From positions 1-11,288 of the forward strand of contig CAZZNQ010000114.1 in assembly GCA_964655775.1 (NCBI GenBank): 11,288 bases of DNA. The letters run 5' to 3'. Numbering within the stretch: the first letter of the stretch is position 1; each line of letters begins with the position of its first letter. The DNA is from CAZZNQ01 sp964655775. GTDB taxonomy: Bacteria > Planctomycetota > Brocadiia > SM23-32. The translations under genes were made by a program, and so were the position numbers. Below, one piece after another: positions 1 through 5,037 of the stretch. Below the pieces are notes generated by a model that saw nothing but the letters and a program-made list of their open reading frames with translations, searched no databases and had not been told where the DNA came from.

Positions 1-67
1 CTCCGAAAAGGACCACCGCCTGCGCGGGAGGGACGAACCCGGGGGTAAGGGTCGCACCCTTTCCTGA
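1..67 (+). CDS. Possible 3' end of an upstream gene (partial)
   Basis: The frame starting at base 2 is open from the window edge to a TGA at 65-67 and gives 21 residues beginning SEKDHRLRGRDEPGG. Most of its third codon positions are G or C, as in the real genes here, whereas the frame from base 1 closes at 46-48. A hairpin (43-65) overlaps the stop. The stretch is too short to identify, and chance openness is quite possible. Confidence 0.22.
   Translation, partial: SEKDHRLRGRDEPGGKGRTLS
43..65 (+). other. GC-rich hairpin
   Basis: AAGGGT (47-52) pairs with ACCCTT (56-61) around a CGC loop, and 43-45 can pair with 63-65 across one T-T mismatch. A second hairpin follows: CTGAG (64-68) with CTCAG (87-91), enclosing CCCT/AGGG (71-74/78-81). 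No T-run follows, so this is not a standard intrinsic terminator. It could be a structured RNA or simply GC-rich sequence. Confidence 0.3.
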
Positions 68-137
68 GAACCCTCGAAGGGGGTGACTCAGAAGGCGGCG
101 CACCGTAGGCCACGGAACGGGTGGAGGAGGCAACAAG

Positions 138-566
138 ATGGTGATCACCGGAACCGATAGGGCGATATCCGCAACCGGAACGGGGGCCGCCCCTCGGTGG
201 ATCGGCCGCGTGCCCGCCCGGACGCCGGATATCCGCCGGTGTCCGATGGCTGTCCGGATGGGACGCGATCTGTCCACGGTACGACCGTCGGGCGTCCGCC
301 GGTTGGCCAGCCGCCGGCCACGTCACGACGGGGCATCGTCCGGTTCCCGTCCGGAATCGGGGAGGCACTCCGCCGCCGTGGGTGGGCGCGAACGCAGCCC
401 CGCACCCGGGTTCAGAGGAGTGTGGCTCCTCCACGAGGCTTTGGGGGACAAGGGCGGCTTTCGTGGAGACTTCAAAGAACAAGCTCGCCTCCGGGGCGGC
501 GTCGGCAGGCAAGTCCGTCTGCGTCGAAAGCTCACAGGGCAAGTCTTCGCTCGCGGGAGGTCTTAG
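138..566 (+). CDS. Doubtful small ORF, Arg/Gly-rich, 142 aa
   Basis: The ATG is preceded by GGAGGAGG (123-130) with a 7-base gap, an excellent ribosome binding site, and the frame stays open for 142 codons. The product is dominated by Arg, Gly, Ser, Pro and Ala, shows no domain, membrane segment or signal peptide, and resembles a random GC-rich frame. G+C at third positions is roughly 70-75% over the first 60 codons, lower than in neighbouring real genes. A hairpin at 429-468 lies inside it. I see no promoter. More likely non-coding than coding; listed because of the binding site. Confidence 0.2.
   Translation: MVITGTDRAISATGTGAAPRWIGRVPARTPDIRRCPMAVRMGRDLSTVRPSGVRRLASRRPRHDGASSGSRPESGRHSAAVGGRERSPAPGFRGVWLLHEALGDKGGFRGDFKEQARLRGGVGRQVRLRRKLTGQVFARGRS
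429..468 (+). other. Hairpin with perfect 8-bp stem
   Basis: CTCCACGA (429-436) is the exact reverse complement of TCGTGGAG (461-468), leaving a 24-base loop. Within the loop CTTTG (439-443) can also pair with CAAAG (473-477) just downstream, an arrangement with H-type pseudoknot topology. No T-run follows. It might belong to an RNA or a mobile repeat; 5-bp matches are common by chance, so only the 8-bp stem is notable. Confidence 0.35.
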
Positions 567-590
567 GGGACGGGGTTGCGCGGCAAGGCC

Positions 591-640
591 CGATTACAAA
601 ACGAACCCATTTTGTCAGAAGAGCCAGATCACCAAGATCA
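591..640. repeat. Candidate dispersed intergenic repeat with inverted repeat
   Basis: ACAAAA (596-601) and TTTTGT (610-615) form a 6-bp inverted repeat around CGAACCCA, within an A/T-richer island in otherwise GC-rich DNA. Depending on frame the core reads KRTHF, TNPF or NEPI, peptides I recall recurring in spurious hypothetical proteins of planctomycete genomes. That points to a multi-copy intergenic element, but only one copy is visible in this window. A direct repeat of AGATCA (626-631, 635-640) lies beside it. Confidence 0.35.
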
Positions 641-701
641 TACGACTCGCCACCTTCCGGCGTCGGCGCCGCGATCTCCACAACTCGCGCCCGGCGCGGG
701 A

Positions 702-729
702 TTGAAAACCGACGGCGTTCGGCTATAAT
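702..729 (+). promoter_or_regulatory. Sigma70-type promoter of pyrBI
   Basis: TTGAAA (702-707), a 16-bp spacer and a perfect TATAAT (724-729) predict transcription from about 736. The leader before pyrB is then only about 38-53 nt, too short for an attenuator with alternative hairpins, and no uridine-rich leader peptide is visible. Confidence 0.8.
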
Positions 730-773
730 CCGGCGTGCGGCCGGCGGGGCCGCCGTTGCAGGGGCACTCGAGC

Positions 774-1715
774 ATGGGACGACGCCGCATGGTGGGATAC
801 CACGGGAGCGTGATCAGCATCCGCGACTTCGACCGCGACGAGATTCTCAACGTGCTCGAAGTGGCGGCGAAGATGGAGCAGGACGACCATTTCGGGCTGC
901 TGGCCGGGAAGGTGCTGGCGACGATGTTCCTGGAGCCATCGACCCGCACGCGGCTGAGCTTCGCGTCGGCGATGATGCGCCTGGGCGGGCAGGTGCTCGA
1001 TTTCGGCGAGGTGAGCCGATCGTCCTTCAAGAAGGGCGAATCGCTGGGCGACACGCTGCGGATGGTGGGCGGCTACTGTGACGTGCTGGCGCTGCGGCAT
1101 CCCTCCGAGGGCGCCGCGCGGCTGGCGGCGGAGATAGCCGGATGCCCGGTGATAAACGCCGGCGACGGCGCCAATCAGCACCCGACGCAGACGTTCCTGG
1201 ACCTCTACACGATCCAGAAGGTATGCGGCCGCATCGACGGGCTGACGGTGGGGTTCGTGGGCGATCTGAAGTACGGCAGGACGGTGCATTCGCTGGCGGA
1301 GGCGCTGGGACGGTTCGACTGCCGGCAGGTGTTCGTGTCGCCCCCGAGCCTGCGGGTGCCGGAGGGCCTGCTGCAGGAGCTGGACCGGCGGGAGGTGGAG
1401 TACTCGAGGTCGGAGAACGTGCCGGAGGTGCTGCCTGAGCTGGACATCCTGTACAGCACGCGGATTCAGGAGGAGCGGTTTGCGGACCGGATCGAGTACG
1501 AGCGCGTGAAGGGGGCGTATCGGATAGATCTGGAGCTGCTGAAGAGGTCGGGGGTGCGGGAGTCGATGCGCATCATGCACCCGCTGCCACGCGTGGACGA
1601 ACTGTCGATGGATCTGGACGAGACGCCGTATGCCGTGTATTTCGAGCAGGCCCGCAACGGGGTGCCGATCCGGCAGGCTCTGCTGGCCATGGTGCTGGGA
1701 AAGGCGGGAAAATGA
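774..1715 (+). CDS. pyrB: Aspartate carbamoyltransferase catalytic subunit
   Basis: Catalyses carbamoyl phosphate + L-aspartate to N-carbamoyl-L-aspartate, the committed step of de novo pyrimidine synthesis, in the cytoplasm. From ATG 774 it is 313 aa, close to the usual 305-315. Visible signatures are the carbamoyl-phosphate motif STRTR (56-60), the 80s-loop residues SSFKKGES (83-90, active-site Ser and Lys), the HPTQ segment (136-139) in a GDGANQHPTQ context, GDLKYGRTVHS (163-173) and MHPLPRVDEL (268-277). An upstream in-frame GTG at 735 coincides with the predicted transcription start and is rejected. ATG 774 (GGGG at 761-764) and ATG 789 (308 aa) both remain possible. The next gene overlaps by ATGA (1712-1715), so the two subunits are translationally coupled, which suits a fixed-stoichiometry complex. 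Confidence 0.97.
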   Translation: MGRRRMVGYHGSVISIRDFDRDEILNVLEVAAKMEQDDHFGLLAGKVLATMFLEPSTRTRLSFASAMMRLGGQVLDFGEVSRSSFKKGESLGDTLRMVGGYCDVLALRHPSEGAARLAAEIAGCPVINAGDGANQHPTQTFLDLYTIQKVCGRIDGLTVGFVGDLKYGRTVHSLAEALGRFDCRQVFVSPPSLRVPEGLLQELDRREVEYSRSENVPEVLPELDILYSTRIQEERFADRIEYERVKGAYRIDLELLKRSGVRESMRIMHPLPRVDELSMDLDETPYAVYFEQARNGVPIRQALLAMVLGKAGK

Positions 1716-2179
1716 GCGAGCGCGAGAAGCATCAGCAACTGAACGTGACCGGCATCAGGGAGGGCACGGTGCTGGACCACATCGAGAACAAGGCCACGTT
1801 CAAGGTGGCGGAGATCCTGCGGCTGGAGCAGGAGGAGCGCATGGTGCTGATCGGCGTGAACCTGCAGAGCGGCAAGGTGGGCAAGAAGGGCCTGATCAAG
1901 ATCGCCGGCAGGGCGCTGACGCCGCAGGAGGTGAACACGATCGCGCTGATCGCGCCGGATGCGACGGTGAACATCATCCGCGATTACCGCGTGGTGGAGA
2001 AGCGCAAGGTGGAGCTTCCGGACCGGCTGGAGGGGGTGGTGCGGTGCTTCAACCCGAACTGCGTGACGAACCAGCAGGCGGTGGATACCAGTTTCGAGGT
2101 GCTGCAATCCTCGCCGCCGACGCTGCGGTGCACGTATTGCGAGCGCGTGATGAGCGGCACGGATATCACGATGAAGTAG
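1712..2179 (+). CDS. pyrI: Aspartate carbamoyltransferase regulatory subunit
   Basis: Regulatory chain of class B aspartate carbamoyltransferase. In the known family it binds CTP/ATP in the N-terminal domain and holds catalytic trimers together through a C-terminal zinc domain. The 155-aa length matches (E. coli 153). The N-terminal allosteric domain (about 10-100) includes the typical GTVLDHI, with KVGKKGLIKI near 55-64. Four zinc-ligand cysteines are intact: C112 and C117 (CFNPNC), C140 and C143 (CTYC). It begins in the pyrB stop (ATGA), preceded by a purine-rich AAGGCGGGAAA. Its last 14 bases overlap the 3' end of the convergent sugar-phosphate mutase gene, and no terminator is visible between them. 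With PyrB it should form a feedback-regulated dodecamer. Confidence 0.97.
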   Translation: MSEREKHQQLNVTGIREGTVLDHIENKATFKVAEILRLEQEERMVLIGVNLQSGKVGKKGLIKIAGRALTPQEVNTIALIAPDATVNIIRDYRVVEKRKVELPDRLEGVVRCFNPNCVTNQQAVDTSFEVLQSSPPTLRCTYCERVMSGTDITMK

Positions 2180-3503
2180 GGGGCGGGACGTTGACCTCGG
2201 CCAGGGCGTCGAGGACCGAGGCACGGATGCGTTCGAGGGCCCGGGCGTCATCGCCCTCCACGCGAACCGTGACGGCCGGCTCGGTAACGCTGGGGCGAAC
2301 GAGCACCCAGCCGCCGTCGAACTCGATGCAGGCGCCGTCGGTGTGGTCCTGCGGCAGCTCGGCGAAGCGCTCGGCGATGCGGGCGACGGTGCCCTGCGGG
2401 TCGACGCTTGCGATGCGGATGTCGCCGGTGATGTGGTAGGGCGATAGCTCGGCGAGCAGGGCGCTGAGCGGGCGTTCCGTGCGGCCGATGATGCTGCCCA
2501 TGCGCAAGGCCGCGTAGATGCCGTCGTCGCCGCCGATCTCCCGGAAGAAGAAGTGCCCGCTCGCTTCGCCGGCCATGACGGCATCCTCGGCCAGCATGCG
2601 GCGCTTGATGAACGCGTGGCCCGACCGCTCTTTGACCGGCACTCCGCCATGCTTGCGGATCTGGCCCGGAACGATGCGCGTGCATTTCAGGTCGTAGACG
2701 ATCGGCGATCCGGGGCTGCGCGAGAGCGCGTCGCGGGCGAACAGGATCATCGCCTGTTCGGCGGGGACGAACGCGCCCGTTTCATCCAGGAAGACGACGC
2801 GGTCCCCGTCGCCGTCGAAGCACGCTGCGAAATCGGCGTCGCAGCCGCGCATCTCCGCGGAAGTGTCCTGGAGCGCCTCTGGGGACGACGGGTTCGGCGA
2901 GCGGTCCGGAAAGCTGCCGTCGGGCGTGCAGGAGCGCTCGCCGACGCTGCAGCCGCATGCACGGAAGGCGGGCGGCGCCCACTCGGACGCGGCGCCGTTG
3001 CCGGCATCCAGCAGCACGCGCAGCCCGGCGCCGGTCCCAGCGAACTGCTCGCCGATCCAGGCGAGGTAGTCGTCCCGCACGTTGCGGTGATTGACCTCGC
3101 CGCGCTCGTCGGAGAAGTCCATCTGCTCGACGCGCAGGTGCAGGCGCACCATGTCATCGGGCCGCACGGGCAGTTCTCCGAGCATCAGCTTGACGCCGTT
3201 GTAACGCGGCGGGTTGTGCGAAGCTGTAACGACTACCACGCCGTCCGTGCCCAGATGTCGCATCGCCCAGTAGGCGACCGGCGTGGGCGCTATGCCGATG
3301 TCCCAGACTTTCGCGCCTGACCGAATGAGGCCCGCCGCCATCGCGTCCTTGAGCGCGGGTGTGCTCAGGCGCACGTCGCCGGCCAGAACGCAGTTTCCGC
3401 CGCGCAGTTCGGTTGCGACGGCCCGGCCGATCAGCTCCGCCGACGCCTCGTCGAGTTCGTCGGGGTACACGCCGCGAATGTCGCAAGGCTTGAAGATGCC
3501 CAT
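2166..3503 (-). CDS. Phosphomannomutase/phosphoglucomutase (AlgC/ManB type)
   Basis: Alpha-D-phosphohexomutase, interconverting mannose-1-P/mannose-6-P or glucose-1-P/glucose-6-P to feed nucleotide-sugar synthesis. The 445-aa protein has all four family landmarks: the phosphoserine loop TASHNPP (93-99, Ser95), the metal loop DGDGDR (230-235), the sugar-binding loop GEASGHFFF (312-320), close to the PMM/PGM form GEMSGH, and the C-terminal phosphate loop RPSVTEP (403-409). Valine in that last loop replaces the commoner Gly or Asn, a minor oddity. The start at ATG 3503 gives the usual short N-terminus MGIFKPCDIRG. It lies 15 bp downstream of the aminotransferase gene, with a weak GGCGGA binding site, and is presumably cotranscribed from the promoter at 4828-4856. 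Substrate preference cannot be told from sequence. Confidence 0.93.
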   Translation of the reverse strand: MGIFKPCDIRGVYPDELDEASAELIGRAVATELRGGNCVLAGDVRLSTPALKDAMAAGLIRSGAKVWDIGIAPTPVAYWAMRHLGTDGVVVVTASHNPPRYNGVKLMLGELPVRPDDMVRLHLRVEQMDFSDERGEVNHRNVRDDYLAWIGEQFAGTGAGLRVLLDAGNGAASEWAPPAFRACGCSVGERSCTPDGSFPDRSPNPSSPEALQDTSAEMRGCDADFAACFDGDGDRVVFLDETGAFVPAEQAMILFARDALSRSPGSPIVYDLKCTRIVPGQIRKHGGVPVKERSGHAFIKRRMLAEDAVMAGEASGHFFFREIGGDDGIYAALRMGSIIGRTERPLSALLAELSPYHITGDIRIASVDPQGTVARIAERFAELPQDHTDGACIEFDGGWVLVRPSVTEPAVTVRVEGDDARALERIRASVLDALAEVNVPPPTSS

Positions 3504-3518
3504 GGGTTCCGCCGGCTG

Positions 3519-4766
3519 CTACTGGCTCGCGAGCTTCGCTTCCCGGAAATGGTCGGCCACCTTCTTCACGGCCGCGATGGTGTCGTCGATTTCCTGTTCC
3601 GTGAGCCATTCGGTCATCGGGAAGTAGAACACCCTTTGCACCACGTCTTCCGCCACTGGGCAGTAGCCCTCGTGGTACTTGATGGACTTCCGCGCAAGGG
3701 TGAACGGGTAGCGCGAGTGATGGAACGGGTTCTTCTTGCGCAGGTAGGGATAGGTCAGGTACACGGGCTGCATGTAGAACGACCCGCTCCCAGGGATCCC
3801 CTCGGCGTTCATGGCCTTCCCGAACGTCCCGGCGTCGGTCCCGAGGTAATCGGTGTCGATTTGGATGAGGTAGTACCAGTATGTCGCGTAGCTGCCTTTC
3901 GGGACCTTGTGTGGGATCACGCCTTTGACGCCTTTCAGTCCGGCGGTGAGTCGCTCGCCGAGCCGATGGCGCGTGCCGCAGATCATGTCCAGCTTGCCCA
4001 ACTGGGCGATGCCCACGGCGCTCTGGAGCTCGGTTATGCGGTAGTTGGGTGCCACAAAATACACGCTTCGTTCACCGTTCAGGCGATCGTAGCATTTGTC
4101 GATGCCGCGCCAGGCGAGCGAGTACAGCTCCTCGTCGTCGGTAACGATCAGGCCACCCTCGCCGGCGCTGAGGTGCTTGTAATCGTTGAAGCTGAACGCC
4201 CCGAGGTGCCCGAATGTGCCCACCCAGCGGTCGTCGATCTTCGTCCCCCAGGACTGCGCGCAGTCCTCGATGAGCATGATGCCGTGCTTCTTGCAGAGCC
4301 GGACGATCGGCTTGATGTCCGCGGGCACACCGGCCAGGTGCACGGCGATCACCGCCTTCGTCCGTTTCGAGAGCCGTTCCTCGATGGATTTCGCCGTAAT
4401 GTTGTAGGATGTTGGGTCGATGTCGGCGAACACGGGAATCGCGCCCTCGTAGACGATGCCCAGGATGGTGCCCGCATCGGTGATGGGACTAGTGATGACC
4501 TCGTCGCCTGGTCCGACCTCGCACGCCTTGATCGCGCCGTGGACCGCGGCCGAACCGGAGCTGCACGCGACCACGTGTTCGGATCCGCAGAGCTCGGCCA
4601 TCCGGGAACAGAGAATCTTGGTTTTATCGCCATAGATGTAGAAGAGGGTGTTCTGATCCAGGGCCTCCTTGAGCTCCTGGAGTTCTTCTTTGCCGAAGCG
4701 CTTTCCCTTCTCGGGCCAGGGGTCCGTTCGCACCTTCGGGCCGCCGTCCATCGCCAGATTCGACAT
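3519..4766 (-). CDS. DegT/DnrJ/EryC1/StrS-family PLP aminotransferase
   Basis: PLP-dependent aminotransferase of the sugar/cyclitol type, which converts a keto-sugar (often nucleotide-linked) or cyclitol ketone to an amine using Glu or Gln. From ATG 4766 it is 415 aa. Visible features: SSGSAAVH (69-76, phosphate cup), EDCAQ (167-171, Asp168 contacts the PLP pyridine nitrogen), FSFNDYKHLSAGEGG (191-205, Lys197 the Schiff-base lysine) and NYRITELQSAVGIAQL (241-256), typical of the family. The start is chosen because GGAGGA (4774-4779) sits 8 bases upstream and the MDGGPKVRTDPWP N-terminus is usual; an open extension to 4901 crosses the promoter and is rejected. It leads a two-gene unit with the phosphohexomutase. 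The context suggests amino-sugar or surface-glycan supply. The exact substrate is unknown. Confidence 0.93.
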   Translation of the reverse strand: MSNLAMDGGPKVRTDPWPEKGKRFGKEELQELKEALDQNTLFYIYGDKTKILCSRMAELCGSEHVVACSSGSAAVHGAIKACEVGPGDEVITSPITDAGTILGIVYEGAIPVFADIDPTSYNITAKSIEERLSKRTKAVIAVHLAGVPADIKPIVRLCKKHGIMLIEDCAQSWGTKIDDRWVGTFGHLGAFSFNDYKHLSAGEGGLIVTDDEELYSLAWRGIDKCYDRLNGERSVYFVAPNYRITELQSAVGIAQLGKLDMICGTRHRLGERLTAGLKGVKGVIPHKVPKGSYATYWYYLIQIDTDYLGTDAGTFGKAMNAEGIPGSGSFYMQPVYLTYPYLRKKNPFHHSRYPFTLARKSIKYHEGYCPVAEDVVQRVFYFPMTEWLTEQEIDDTIAAVKKVADHFREAKLASQ

Positions 4767-4827
4767 CGTCTCGTCCTCCACGGGTACCGTTTGTGTCGGG
4801 GGTATGGCGCCACGCGCAACGGGCCGT

Positions 4828-4856
4828 AGGATAGACGAGTGGGCAGGATGTGTCAA
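4828..4856 (-). promoter_or_regulatory. Sigma70-type promoter of aminotransferase-mutase unit
   Basis: On the minus strand, a perfect TTGACA (4856-4851), a 17-bp spacer and TATCCT (4833-4828) predict a start near 4821 and a leader of about 55 nt before ATG 4766. The -35 box is half of a small palindrome, GTCAA-TCCA-TTGAC (4852-4865), a possible regulator site. Confidence 0.65.
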
Positions 4857-4917
4857 TCCATTGACTGGTCGCGGACAACTGCCGCGAACGTGCGTCGGCA
4901 CACCGGATGCCTTTCAG

Positions 4918-4946
4918 TTGTGTGGGAGCCTTCGATTCTGTACATT
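4918..4946 (+). promoter_or_regulatory. Weak candidate promoter for the AMMECR1-like/GNAT/AddA run
   Basis: TTGTGT (4918-4923), 17 bp, TACATT (4941-4946). The -10 matches four of six consensus bases, the -35 three. It is the best plus-strand match found in the 271-bp divergent intergenic region and lies suitably upstream of 5038. Confidence 0.3.
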
Positions 4947-5037
4947 CGTTTGGCGACCAACCTCGTCGTGAATGGTTTACCACTGCCGGGCGGCTTGTGC
5001 CGTCCCACCCAACGACCACGAATGGCTCGTTCACATC

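Larger units (their letters stand above)
68..701. other. Gene-poor stretch upstream of pyrB
   Basis: No recognisable protein, tRNA or known riboswitch consensus was found here. It contains the doubtful frame at 138-566, imperfect short direct repeats (TGTCCGATGGC at 240-250 followed by TGTCCGGATGGG at 251-262), a TGGCC/GGCCA hairpin (304-308/316-320), the longer hairpin at 429-468, two copies of GGCAAGTC in the 500-545 area, the 596-615 inverted repeat, and AGATCA repeated at 626-631 and 635-640. Overlapping open frames on both strands have Arg/Pro/Gly-rich products typical of GC-rich non-coding DNA. Confidence 0.6.

Noticed and set aside
47..91. CTGAGAACCCTCGAA resembles part of a TPP riboswitch
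   Set aside because: The second conserved TPP segment (CTGATC..GG.TAAT.CC.GCG) is missing downstream, and no thiamine gene follows.
596..615. Inverted repeat as an intrinsic terminator
   Set aside because: The 6-bp stem is A/T only and is not followed by a T-run.
735..773. In-frame GTG at 735 as pyrB start
   Set aside because: It coincides with the predicted transcription start 6 bases after TATAAT, has no ribosome binding site, and adds residues absent from PyrB proteins.
197..1081. 294-codon plus-strand frame running from the left intergenic region into pyrB
   Set aside because: It runs through the pyrBI promoter and out of frame through the start of pyrB; its product is Arg/Gly/Pro-rich with no domain.
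3549..4829. Plus-strand open frame of 426 codons antisense to the aminotransferase
   Set aside because: The opposite strand carries an intact PLP aminotransferase with Lys197, EDCAQ and GEGG; the antisense product has no recognisable motif.
4861..4889. TTGACT at 4861-4866 as a plus-strand -35 box
   Set aside because: The sequence 16-18 bp downstream (around 4883-4890) is GC-rich with no -10 resemblance.
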